Shown here piece after piece: positions 53,811 to 62,691 of a stretch of DNA of 64,000 nucleotides. The notes under the pieces were generated by a model that was not told the origin of the DNA, made no database searches, and saw only the letters and a list, made by a program, of their open reading frames with translations. This stretch comes from Balneolaceae bacterium (GTDB lineage Bacteria; Bacteroidota; Rhodothermia; Balneolales; Balneolaceae). Location of the stretch: contig CP030887.1 of assembly GCA_006969905.1 (NCBI GenBank), forward strand, positions 186,001 through 250,000. Reading direction: 5' to 3'. Every line of letters begins with the position of its first letter. Positions within the stretch are counted from its first letter, which is position 1. Position numbers and translations under genes: made by a program.

Positions 53811-54258
53811 TCTTACTCCTCCTTTGCATCAGTATAAAAGGTATAAATCCAAGAGTACATATAGGTAACAAATACCTCACTAAAAAATCCATAATGATTA
53901 AACTTATCATGCTTTCCTTCAAACCTGCCAGAAAAAATACAGATGCCAAGCTCCAAATAGAGAAATGTGCCAATAGTAATATAAATACTTCTTTCTTTTT
54001 TGCTTCAAAAATGACTAATCCAATAGCTGTTATTACAAAAAATAACCCAAACGGCATTTTGAAACTGAAATCTAAAACTTCATCACCATAAGCATAAAGC
54101 ATATTTAATGAAGTACTGTAAATCTCTATGTGAAAAGTCTCTTCGATTTTAAAAAACTCCTCTATTAACTCTATCAACTTGACCCGTACCGGCCTTATAA
54201 GGAAAACATAAATTGCTATTACAGAAGTTATTAAGACGCTTTTCTTAAGCCACTTCAT
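53794..54258 (-). CDS. Small exosortase-associated membrane protein
   Basis: A 154-residue protein with about four membrane helices (about 7-22, 65-82, 92-110 and 118-142). I chose the ATG at 54258, which overlaps the exosortase gene by 14 bases, over an upstream TTG. No family motif is recognisable, but a small hydrophobic protein directly downstream of a Bacteroidota exosortase is a common arrangement. Its role is unknown; a helper or substrate-handling role for the exosortase is an inference from position. Confidence 0.72.
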   Translation of the reverse strand: MKWLKKSVLITSVIAIYVFLIRPVRVKLIELIEEFFKIEETFHIEIYSTSLNMLYAYGDEVLDFSFKMPFGLFFVITAIGLVIFEAKKKEVFILLLAHFSIWSLASVFFLAGLKESMISLIIMDFLVRYLLPICTLGFIPFILMQRRSKIEAKA

Positions 54259-54769
54259 TCGAGATTCTTTTGTTAGAGAAATCAAGATTAACCCAAATCA
54301 CCCATAGAATAAAAATCACCAAATAAAAAATCGTTGTGGTTGAATAGTCATGAGTAATTTCGAAAAGGCCGGGCCATTCAACCTTAGTAATAACTAAAAA
54401 GATAATTCGGCAAAGATTAACCAAGTAAATAATTGCTATACCCATTAATGAAAAGCTCAAACGGGTGCGCCAATCTCCCGGATAGGCAATTATGAAACCA
54501 AGAAATAAACCAATAGCAGATATACCGTTACACCCATCAATAACTTCTACCCCAGAGTATCCCATTATCCCGACAATTCTGTTTACGACATAAATATCAT
54601 ACCCAAGCCAATCAATGACACCCGCACTAATACCTACAATATTTAGTGAGATCCATTCATCGAGCCTGCCATCAGGAAGTATCCACATCTCATAAATAAT
54701 GTACCAAACAACAAAAAAGCCCAATGCTTTTACAAGGAAACGTACTATTGGTTTTTCAAAAACACTCAT
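54245..54769 (-). CDS. Exosortase/archaeosortase-family transpeptidase
   Basis: The 174-residue integral membrane protein has six predicted helices and the complete exosortase triad: Cys80 in IDGCNGI, Arg121 in NLCRIIF and His140 in ITHDYST. Exosortases cleave a C-terminal sorting signal of exported proteins at the membrane, thought to transfer them to a carrier or to the cell surface. Families of this size in Bacteroidota sit beside exopolysaccharide genes, as here: a polysaccharide export gene is divergent 107 bases away. No PEP-CTERM-like substrate was found in the window. Confidence 0.88.
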   Translation of the reverse strand: MSVFEKPIVRFLVKALGFFVVWYIIYEMWILPDGRLDEWISLNIVGISAGVIDWLGYDIYVVNRIVGIMGYSGVEVIDGCNGISAIGLFLGFIIAYPGDWRTRLSFSLMGIAIIYLVNLCRIIFLVITKVEWPGLFEITHDYSTTTIFYLVIFILWVIWVNLDFSNKRISNEVA

Positions 54770-54876
54770 AAATTATTTTACCAATAAAATACTCCTTTGT
54801 AAAGCTAAGTTACCTCTTTCATTGAAAAACCCGTATTATTAAGCAATTGTAAAGAGACTTATAATTGTACCCTAAC

Positions 54877-57273
54877 ATGCTAAAACATCTGTTTTTCTCA
54901 GTTTTCTTTTTGTTCATTTTAAGCTTGACTGCTTTAAGCCAGGATTTTGGAATTGATTTTGAGAACCTCAAATCTGAGGATTTAACCAACGAGCAGATTA
55001 TTGCTATGTATAGCAGGGCGCAGGCCCAGGGTTTTACTATACAGGAGTTAGAAAGCCTTGCCCTTGCCAGGGGCATGGCACCAACGGAAGTAAACAAACT
55101 TAGGTCCCGCTTGTTAAATATTCAATCAGGAGATACTGAACTTAGTGGGGCAATAGAAACCAGTCAGGATCGGCTCAGAGAAAATGTTGATGATACAGAC
55201 ATTTCGAGTTTAAGTACCGCTCCCGAAGAGGAAGCTGAAACTGAAAAGAGTATTTTTGGATCTGATTTATTTAACAACCAAAACCTGAGCTTTGAACCTT
55301 CTTTAAATATCCCTACACCTGTAGATTACAAGCTCGGTCCCGGAGACGAGCTGATTATTGATATTTGGGGCGCAGCTGAAAATAACTACCAGTTAACCAT
55401 CTCTCCTGAAGGAAAGATACAGATAAGCAACTTAGGACCTATTTATCTTAATGGGTTAACTATTGAAGCTGCGACAGATTTAATCCGAAATCGCCTTTCT
55501 ACTATTTATTCAGGCCTAAAAGGAAATAGAAAGGATACATTTGTTCAAGTTACCCTTGGCAAAATAAAAACTATCAGGGTTAATATTCTGGGAGAGGTAA
55601 ACCTTCCGGGTACTTATTCCATTTCGTCTTTATCCACAGTCTTTAATGCCCTATATGTATCAGGCGGTCCTTCTGAAAATGGTACCTATCGTGAGATTCT
55701 TGTTATCAGGGGAAATAATACTGTTCAAAAAGTAGATCTTTATAGCTTTCTTGTTTATGGGGATCAAAGCTCTAATATTCGGCTTCAGGACCAGGATATC
55801 ATTAAAGTCGGTCCTTATAAAAATCGTGTCTCTTTGAATGGAGAAACCAAAAGAAAAGGCTTATTTGAAACCTTAGACGGGGAGACAATGAAAGATCTTT
55901 TAGCTTTTTCTGGTGGATTTAATCAACAAGCTTATACCAAAAGAATCAAAATTCGCAGAAATACAGATACGGAAAAACGATTAGTGGAAATCAGTTATCC
56001 TGAAGAGGCAAATACGGTTTTGGAAAGCGGTGATGAGATATTGGTTGGAAAAATATTGGATCGGTTTGCCAACAGAGTTGAAATACAAGGTGCAGTATAT
56101 AGAGAAGGTGAATATCAACTGGAAGAAAACCCAACCTTACTAACTCTCATTAATAATGCGGATGGTTTGATGGGAGATGCATATATGGACCGTGCCATAA
56201 TCTATCGCACTAACCCTGACTATACCGTAAGGTCGATACCGGTAAACCTGCAGAGTATTTTGGATGATCCCGCGAGTAAAGATATTGAACTAAATAAAGA
56301 CGATATCATTCGAATATCTTCAATATTCGACTTACGGGAAGAACGATTTATAACGGTTTCGGGACAGGTAAATGAAGGTGGCACATTCCCTTTTATTGAA
56401 GATATGACTATCAAGGACTTGATTTTCCAGGCAAAAGGATTCACAGATGAGGCTGCTGTTTACAATATTGATGTAGCCAGGCGTATCCTGGACGATGCTT
56501 CCGGAAAGATTAGAAACCAGATAGCAGAAGTATTCACGCTAAGTGTTAATGAGAACCTGACCCTTATAGATCAAAATGGAGAGTTTAGGCTAGAGCCTTT
56601 TGACCAGGTTTTTGTAAGAAGCTCTCCTTCTTTTCAGGAACAGCAGACCGTTTCTATTTCAGGCCAGGTTTTATACCCGGGAACTTATGTAATAGAGAAT
56701 AGAGATTTCCGGATATCAGACCTCATAAAAAAAGCAGGTGGTATTACTGAGTTCGCTTATCCGGAAGGGGCTTCTTTAGAAAGAGATTTTAATAATCTAG
56801 TTGATACTCTAGAAACAGAAGAACCAATACTGAGCCAGGTAGGGATAAAACTTGAAGAAATTCTCGATAATCCCCGCTCTGATATTGACTTACTATTGGT
56901 TCCCGGTGATCAATTAAATATTCCTGTAAGGATGGAAACCGTAAATATCCAGGGAGAAGTTTTATTCCCTATTAACGTACGTTTTGATAGAGGGAAAAAT
57001 TTTAAATCTTATATTGGATCTGCGGGTGGATATTCTAACAATGCAGATAAAAAGAAAGCATATATAGTATATGCAAATGGAGAAGTTGGCAAGGTTAAAA
57101 AGTTTTTATTCTTCAAAAAGTATCCTGACGTGAGCCCGGGAAGTATGATTTATATTCCTGAAAAAATAGAGAAGCAACGAATATCTACATCAGAGCGAAT
57201 TGCCATTTACTCAACTATCGTATCTATGGCTGCGATTGTAACTAATACTATCTTCCAGATAAGAAGAAACTAA
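54877..57273 (+). CDS. Polysaccharide export outer-membrane protein with multiple SLBB domains
   Basis: The 798-residue exported protein starts at the ATG at 54877, giving a signal peptide that ends near SLTALSQDF. A Poly_export domain (about 145-240) with VDYKLGPGDELIIDIWGAAENNYQL is followed by about five to six SLBB-type repeats (ILGEVNLPGTYSISSLST, IQGAVYREGEYQLEENPT, VSGQVNEGGTFPFIEDMT, ISGQVLYPGTYVIENRDF, IQGEVLFPINVRFDRG) and a C-terminal hydrophobic helix ending FQIRRN. It is of the Wza/BexD/CapA type that conducts capsule or exopolysaccharide across the outer membrane. Its stop overlaps the convergent aminotransferase stop. Confidence 0.92.
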   Translation: MLKHLFFSVFFLFILSLTALSQDFGIDFENLKSEDLTNEQIIAMYSRAQAQGFTIQELESLALARGMAPTEVNKLRSRLLNIQSGDTELSGAIETSQDRLRENVDDTDISSLSTAPEEEAETEKSIFGSDLFNNQNLSFEPSLNIPTPVDYKLGPGDELIIDIWGAAENNYQLTISPEGKIQISNLGPIYLNGLTIEAATDLIRNRLSTIYSGLKGNRKDTFVQVTLGKIKTIRVNILGEVNLPGTYSISSLSTVFNALYVSGGPSENGTYREILVIRGNNTVQKVDLYSFLVYGDQSSNIRLQDQDIIKVGPYKNRVSLNGETKRKGLFETLDGETMKDLLAFSGGFNQQAYTKRIKIRRNTDTEKRLVEISYPEEANTVLESGDEILVGKILDRFANRVEIQGAVYREGEYQLEENPTLLTLINNADGLMGDAYMDRAIIYRTNPDYTVRSIPVNLQSILDDPASKDIELNKDDIIRISSIFDLREERFITVSGQVNEGGTFPFIEDMTIKDLIFQAKGFTDEAAVYNIDVARRILDDASGKIRNQIAEVFTLSVNENLTLIDQNGEFRLEPFDQVFVRSSPSFQEQQTVSISGQVLYPGTYVIENRDFRISDLIKKAGGITEFAYPEGASLERDFNNLVDTLETEEPILSQVGIKLEEILDNPRSDIDLLLVPGDQLNIPVRMETVNIQGEVLFPINVRFDRGKNFKSYIGSAGGYSNNADKKKAYIVYANGEVGKVKKFLFFKKYPDVSPGSMIYIPEKIEKQRISTSERIAIYSTIVSMAAIVTNTIFQIRRN

Positions 57274-58508
57274 AAAGCAGTTAACGCTGAATTCACAACA
57301 TCAACTACTTCCTCTAACTGATGGTCTTTAAGCTCTGGATAAATTGGTAATGATAAGACCTGATTACTGGCACAAATTGCAATCGGACAATCTTCCTTTT
57401 CATACCCTAAATGCCTAAAGCATTCTTGAATATGCAAAGGAACAGGATAGTATATCGCTGAACCTATATTGCTGCTTTTTAGACGTTCCTCCAAAAAGTC
57501 TCTTTTATTTGACCGGATTGTATACTGATGGTAAATATGCTTCCCGCTCATATCAGGAGCTCCTGTCATTTCAACCGGAAGTATCAATAATTTTTCATCA
57601 AAAGCTGAGCATTCTGAAGAATCAATTGTGCAACCTCCATCACAAACCTGAAATGATTTACTTACTAACCCTCGATCCGCAAAAAGTTGATTGTATTTCA
57701 AAGCAATTTCCCGTCTCGAATCCGACCATTGCTCTAAATACTTTAATTTGACTCTTAGAACGGCTGCCTGAATGGAATCAAGCCTGCTGTTAATGCCAAC
57801 ATATTTATGATGATACTTGGGCTTCGCTCCATGTAACCTGAGAATATTTGTTTTTTCAGCAAGCTCTTCATCTTTTACTGTAATCAGACCTGCATCTCCA
57901 AATGCACCCAAATTTTTACTTGGGAAAAAACTAAAACATCCAAAGTCACCGATTGTACCCGCTTGCATACCTTTGTATAATGCCCCGATAGATTGAGCAG
58001 CATCCTCAATGACTCTTAAATCAAACTCCTGGGCAATCTCCATAATCCTATCCATATCTGCCATTTGACCATAGAGATGAACAGGAATAATTGCTTTTAT
58101 CTTATCAATAGGAGCTTTTAACCGGTTTGATAAAGGACTTTTACCTTCCAAAAACTCACGAACTTTATGCGGATCTATGTTATAGCTACCCGGTTCAATA
58201 TCAACGAAAACAGGAATAGCACCGAGCCTGTCAATTGCACCTGCAGTAGCAAAAAAAGTAAAAGGAGAGGTAATTACATAATCGCCAGGTTTTATATCAA
58301 TAGCCATAAGAGCCAACAATAAAGCATCAGACCCGGAAGCGCACCCAAACGCATGGTTAGCACCTATATGATTTCTTACCTCCTCTTCAAATTCTTTTAC
58401 TTCAGAGCCCATAATAAAATGCTGCGTAGCTAGTACACCCTGAATGGCTTCATCAATCTCTTTTTTGATTGATCTGTATTGGGCCTTTAAATCAAGCAAG
58501 GGAATCAT
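57270..58508 (-). CDS. DegT/DnrJ/EryC1/StrS aminotransferase (WlbC/WbpE-like)
   Basis: The 412-residue PLP-dependent sugar aminotransferase has Lys198 (FSFFPSKNLGAFGDAG) as Schiff base, IIPVHLYGQMADM, and VIEDAAQSIGA. In the WlbA/B/C pathway it aminates a UDP-3-keto-GlcNAc uronic acid, and the neighbours (acetyltransferase, Gfo/Idh oxidoreductase) fit that. A roughly 35-residue insertion at about 283-321 with Cys289, Cys293 and Cys300 is unusual for the family, which is otherwise about 360-375 residues. It is the last gene of the minus-strand polysaccharide operon. Confidence 0.9.
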   Translation of the reverse strand: MIPLLDLKAQYRSIKKEIDEAIQGVLATQHFIMGSEVKEFEEEVRNHIGANHAFGCASGSDALLLALMAIDIKPGDYVITSPFTFFATAGAIDRLGAIPVFVDIEPGSYNIDPHKVREFLEGKSPLSNRLKAPIDKIKAIIPVHLYGQMADMDRIMEIAQEFDLRVIEDAAQSIGALYKGMQAGTIGDFGCFSFFPSKNLGAFGDAGLITVKDEELAEKTNILRLHGAKPKYHHKYVGINSRLDSIQAAVLRVKLKYLEQWSDSRREIALKYNQLFADRGLVSKSFQVCDGGCTIDSSECSAFDEKLLILPVEMTGAPDMSGKHIYHQYTIRSNKRDFLEERLKSSNIGSAIYYPVPLHIQECFRHLGYEKEDCPIAICASNQVLSLPIYPELKDHQLEEVVDVVNSALTAF

Positions 58509-58516
58509 ATAAAAAA

Positions 58517-59098
58517 TTAGGAATTAGATATTTGCTTTACTGTGTTACCAACTAATTTATATCTATCATTTGTTTCCGGGCAAACTGCTTTTCCTTCTTC
58601 GTCAAAAACTAACCGATGCCCTGCCCTGGAAACCCAACCAATCTGTTTCCCGGGATTTCCAACAACTAATGAAAAGGGTATCACTGGTTTCGTTATTACA
58701 GACCCTGCACCAATAAAAGCGTATTCTCCAATCTCATTTCCGCAAATTATGGTAGCATTTGCTCCAATTGAAGCTCCTTTTCTGACAATTGTTTTTTTGT
58801 ATTCATCCTTCCTAGTTACATGGCTGCGTGGATTTATAACATTTGTGAATACCATTGAGGGGCCACAAAACACATCGTCTTCAAGAATTACCTCATCGTA
58901 AATTGAAACATTGTTCTGAACACGTACATTATTCCCTAAGATTACTTTCCCGCCTACAAATACATTTTGACCAAGTACACAATCATTCCCGATCTTCGCA
59001 CCTGTAATTACATGAACCCAATGCCATATTTTTGTACCACTGCCAATCTCAACATCTTCTTCAACTATTGCAGACGGATGTATAAATACATTTATCAT
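58517..59098 (-). CDS. Left-handed beta-helix sugar N-acetyltransferase (WlbB/WbpD-like)
   Basis: The 193-residue protein has hexapeptide repeats throughout (IGSGTKIWHWVHVITGAKIG, VLGQNVFVGGKVILG, VQNNVSIYDEVIL) and ends with AFIGAGSVITKPVIPFSLVVGNPGKQIGWVS. The CxP and Y-K rich C-tail is typical of the WlbB/WbpD group, which acetylates the 3-amino group of UDP-2-acetamido-3-amino-2,3-dideoxy-D-glucuronate. Its ATG overlaps the stop of the oxidoreductase gene by 4 bases (ATGA). Confidence 0.92.
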   Translation of the reverse strand: MINVFIHPSAIVEEDVEIGSGTKIWHWVHVITGAKIGNDCVLGQNVFVGGKVILGNNVRVQNNVSIYDEVILEDDVFCGPSMVFTNVINPRSHVTRKDEYKKTIVRKGASIGANATIICGNEIGEYAFIGAGSVITKPVIPFSLVVGNPGKQIGWVSRAGHRLVFDEEGKAVCPETNDRYKLVGNTVKQISNS

Positions 59099-60129
59099 TT
59101 TATAAAGCCTCCGGCTTTGTAAATTTTTTCAATGAAGCCAACCACTTTCATCCCTTCAAAAACATTAGTGGTACTTGACTCATCTCCATTCAACGCATTA
59201 ACTACATTTTCTATCACATAATGATGATTGGCTGCACTACCTTTGTAAGGGCCATAATCGTTTGGTGGATTTGTTTCAGGAAGATCCGGTACTTCATGAT
59301 TTTCAATATGACAGTACTCAATCTCATTCATGTATTGCCCTCCTACTTTTAAACTCCCTTTTGTACCTACCACGGTAATACTGCTCTCCATATTTTGGCC
59401 CCAGCACGAAGTAGAATAGTTCAAACAACCGATACCACCTTTTACAAACTCGAATTGTGCGAAGCCTGAATCATCAAAATCTTTCAGCCCCGGATGAGTG
59501 AAGTTCTTCACAGTTGCATTTACATTTTTAATATCTCCGAATACCCAATATAAAAGGTCAATAAAGTGACTGAATTGAGTAAACAAGGCCCCCCCGTCTA
59601 AATCCCTGGTGCCGCGCCACTCACTGGTTGAATAATAGCGCTCATCTCGGTTCCAATAGCAGTTCGTCTGTACCATTAGCACGTCTCCGATTATTTTTTC
59701 TGAGACAACTTCTTTGAGCCAAAGAGAAGGTGGGCTGTAACGATTTTGCTTTACCACAAAAGCCTGCTTCCCAGTTTCGATCATCGTTGAAAGAACTTCT
59801 TCGCAACTTTCTGTTGTTAATCCCATTGGCTTTTCGATAAGTACATGATAACCCGCCTTCATCAATCGAACAGCGTATTCCGTATGATATCCGTTTGGAG
59901 TGGCTATTGAAACAATATCGGTAAGGTTGCCATCCTTACTCAGAAATTCCTCAAGACTATCATATGCAGGTAAGTGTTTCGGCAATCCCAAAGCTTCGGT
60001 GTTAACAAGCTGATTCGAGTCTGTATCAGCTACTGAAACAAGCTCTGAATTATTAAACTCATGAGCAATTTTTGCATGGCGTTTTCCTATTCGTCCGAAA
60101 CCTATAACTGAAAATTTTACTTTACCCAT
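59095..60129 (-). CDS. Gfo/Idh/MocA-family oxidoreductase (WlbA/WbpB-like)
   Basis: The 344-residue protein has an N-terminal Rossmann fold (VIGFGRIGKRH), the EKP motif at 99-101 (LIEKPMGL) and the catalytic-type HFIDLLYWVFGD sequence. WlbA/WbpB oxidises UDP-GlcNAc uronic acid at C-3, consistent with the acetyltransferase and aminotransferase encoded downstream. It lies 5 bases after the UDP-glucose dehydrogenase gene and overlaps the acetyltransferase gene. Confidence 0.9.
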   Translation of the reverse strand: MGKVKFSVIGFGRIGKRHAKIAHEFNNSELVSVADTDSNQLVNTEALGLPKHLPAYDSLEEFLSKDGNLTDIVSIATPNGYHTEYAVRLMKAGYHVLIEKPMGLTTESCEEVLSTMIETGKQAFVVKQNRYSPPSLWLKEVVSEKIIGDVLMVQTNCYWNRDERYYSTSEWRGTRDLDGGALFTQFSHFIDLLYWVFGDIKNVNATVKNFTHPGLKDFDDSGFAQFEFVKGGIGCLNYSTSCWGQNMESSITVVGTKGSLKVGGQYMNEIEYCHIENHEVPDLPETNPPNDYGPYKGSAANHHYVIENVVNALNGDESSTTNVFEGMKVVGFIEKIYKAGGFIK

Positions 60130-60134
60130 ATAAA

Positions 60135-61307
60135 TTAATCTTCGCCAAAAAGATCTCTTGTGTAAACTTTATTCTCAACATCCTTTATTTCTTCTACCAT
60201 CCGGTTTGCAACAATTACATCTGAGATCTCCTTAAAAGTTTCTAAATCTTTAATAACCCTGGAATGATAAAATTTATCTTCCTCCAGGTAAGGTTCATAA
60301 ACTATAACCTCAACACCTTTCGCTTTTATCCGCTTCATAATTCCTTGAATAGCACTTGCCCTGAAGTTATCCGAGCCTTGTTTCATAACCAAACGATAAA
60401 TACCTACTACTTTTGGATTCATTTTTAAAATCTGCTCAGCAACAAAATCTTTTCGGGTCCTGTTTGCGTCAACAATTGCCCGGATGAGGTTATTAGGCAC
60501 ATCCCGGAAATTTGCCAGAAGCTGTTTGGTATCTTTGGGTAAACAATAACCTCCATAACCAAAAGAAGGATTATTGTAATGATCTCCTATACGTGGATCC
60601 AAGCCAACCCCTTCGATTACTTGTTCTGAACTCAGGCCATGTGTTTCACAGTAAGAATCCAGTTCGTTAAAATAAGCCACACGCATAGCCAGGTACGTAT
60701 TTGAAAATAGTTTAATGGCTTCAGCTTCTGTAGAATTCGTAAATAAAACTGGAATCTCATTTGCAGGTTTTTCTGCTCCTTCGATCAGCAAATCTGCAAA
60801 AACTTTTGCCCGTTCAGATTGTTCTCCAATAACAATACGAGATGGATATAAATTATCATAGAGTGCTTTTCCTTCCCTGAGAAATTCTGGGGAAAAAATA
60901 AGATTCTTACAGTTTAATTCCTGTTTGACTCTTTCTACATAGCCCACAGGCACCGTAGATTTAATTACCATTACCGCTTCAGAATTTATTTCCAGAACAT
61001 CTCTTATAACAGCTTCCACCGAACGGGTATCAAAAAAATTCGTGTCCGGATCGTAATTTGTTGGAGTTGCAATTACCACAAAGTCAGCTTCTTTGTATGC
61101 CTCCTTTTTTTCCAGAGTTGCTCTAAGATTCAGGCCCTTTTCTTTAAGGAAGATTTCAATCTCAGGGTCATTGATAGGAGATCGGTGATTATTTATCAAA
61201 TCCACTTTCTTCTGTATTATATCCAGTGCAATAACTTCATGGTGCTGAGCTAACAATACAGAAAGAGACAAGCCAACATAGCCTGTACCTGCAACAGTTA
61301 TTTTCAT
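60135..61307 (-). CDS. ugd: UDP-glucose 6-dehydrogenase
   Basis: The 390-residue enzyme oxidises UDP-glucose to UDP-glucuronate with NAD+. Conserved blocks are the NAD site [17 protein letters not shown], the STVPVGY turn, [19 protein letters not shown], and the catalytic Cys255 in [18 protein letters not shown]. Its length and sequence follow the short E. coli Ugd type very closely, including [13 protein letters not shown]-like and [23 protein letters not shown]-like runs. The product is a likely building block of the exopolysaccharide. Confidence 0.94.
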   Translation of the reverse strand: MKITVAGTGYVGLSLSVLLAQHHEVIALDIIQKKVDLINNHRSPINDPEIEIFLKEKGLNLRATLEKKEAYKEADFVVIATPTNYDPDTNFFDTRSVEAVIRDVLEINSEAVMVIKSTVPVGYVERVKQELNCKNLIFSPEFLREGKALYDNLYPSRIVIGEQSERAKVFADLLIEGAEKPANEIPVLFTNSTEAEAIKLFSNTYLAMRVAYFNELDSYCETHGLSSEQVIEGVGLDPRIGDHYNNPSFGYGGYCLPKDTKQLLANFRDVPNNLIRAIVDANRTRKDFVAEQILKMNPKVVGIYRLVMKQGSDNFRASAIQGIMKRIKAKGVEVIVYEPYLEEDKFYHSRVIKDLETFKEISDVIVANRMVEEIKDVENKVYTRDLFGED

Positions 61308-61377
61308 GTAATCTAATTTATTTAAGCTTTAAAGGTAGGCATTATTGTTAAAGCTTACATAGGAAATTAGGTATAAA

Positions 61378-62565
61378 TTAAACTCTTGTTTTAAGTACTC
61401 CCTTTCTTTTGCGTGTCTTTTCTTTTGCCTCTTCTAAATGCTGATATAGTTGAGCATCCCTATCAGACCTGAATATGGCTTCAATGTCTATTCCTATTTT
61501 TTTAGCCATTTTTCTTTTTAAACCATTTGTAGGAAATACGAGAATAGTGGTCATCAAAATTATTGCAAGGGAAATATTTACATTCATAGAACTGGTTATA
61601 AAACCAGTTATAATCAAAACAAGTGCGGCAGCATATAAATATAAAACTGTTCTTTTTTGCCCCCATCCCATCTTTAGCAAGGTGTGATGAATATGATCTG
61701 AATCTGCACTGAATGGAGACTCTCCTCTTCTTACCCTACGAATAAATGATCTGATTGTGTCATATAAGGGAAGAGCTAGAAAAGCCACGGGTAATATAGG
61801 AGAAGAATTACCAAACACTTCACTAAAACTGGATGTGTTGCTCAATGGGACAAAATTCAAAACAAGAAAACCTAAAATAAACCCAACGACCAGCGATCCT
61901 GTATCACCCATAAATATATTAGCGGGATGAAAATTGTGGATCAGATAAGCCACTAAAACGGTAGTTATCATGAACGCAAGTACTGCAAGTGTTACTTCAT
62001 TGGCTATTAAAAAACCAATACCAAATGCAAATGAGGAGATAGCACCAATACCACCCGCAAGTCCATCAATACCATCAATCAAATTATATGCATTGATAAT
62101 TACAATCATAGTAAAAAGGCTAAGGGGAAATCCGATCCATACCGGGATATCTGAAACGCCTAGAACACCACCAATATCAGTAATTGTAAGCGAAGCACCT
62201 AGCAAAATGATACTTACCATTACAAACTCTGTCATAAGTTTCTTTGCAGGAGATAAGCCAACCAAATCATCTTTCAAGCCACAAAAGAAAAGTCCTATCA
62301 AAGAACCTAACAAATAAGGAGACCAGCTTTCAAGTCCAGCATAACCGCTGAATAGAAAGCCCAAAGCTATTGCGATAAAAATAGCGACTCCACCCAATGT
62401 AGGTATATACCTGGTATGTACCTTCCGATCGCCATCCGGTTTGTCATATAAATCTTTTAGGTATGCAACTTTTATAAGTACAGGTACACTCTTGTAAACA
62501 ATAATAAAAGCTGACCCAAAAGCCAATACGAGCTGGAGCCATCTCAGAATAGTCGGAGAATCCAT
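61378..62565 (-). CDS. MraY/WecA/TagO-family undecaprenyl-phosphate glycosyl-1-phosphate transferase
   Basis: The 395-residue protein has about 11 membrane helices. It has the family motifs DKPDGDRKVHTRYIPTLGG, DDLVGLSPAKKL, NAYNLIDGIDGLAGG, NIFMGDTGS and the HIHH-type DSDHIHHTLLKMG, which mark the WecA/TagO branch rather than MraY. It transfers a sugar phosphate, often GlcNAc-1-P, to undecaprenyl phosphate and so starts polymer synthesis on the inner membrane face. It lies 70 bases before ugd. A short AT-rich gap (62566-62691) separates it from the next glycosyltransferase gene. Confidence 0.92.
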   Translation of the reverse strand: MDSPTILRWLQLVLAFGSAFIIVYKSVPVLIKVAYLKDLYDKPDGDRKVHTRYIPTLGGVAIFIAIALGFLFSGYAGLESWSPYLLGSLIGLFFCGLKDDLVGLSPAKKLMTEFVMVSIILLGASLTITDIGGVLGVSDIPVWIGFPLSLFTMIVIINAYNLIDGIDGLAGGIGAISSFAFGIGFLIANEVTLAVLAFMITTVLVAYLIHNFHPANIFMGDTGSLVVGFILGFLVLNFVPLSNTSSFSEVFGNSSPILPVAFLALPLYDTIRSFIRRVRRGESPFSADSDHIHHTLLKMGWGQKRTVLYLYAAALVLIITGFITSSMNVNISLAIILMTTILVFPTNGLKRKMAKKIGIDIEAIFRSDRDAQLYQHLEEAKEKTRKRKGVLKTRV

Positions 62566-62691
62566 TTTTACCCTGTTAAATTAAGATGCACAATATACAT
62601 AATTAGGAACTAACATCCATTATCTCATGATTAAATTCTATTTCAGATTTTCCTTTCAGGAAGATCATTAAAAACCTTTTTGTAAAAGTTA

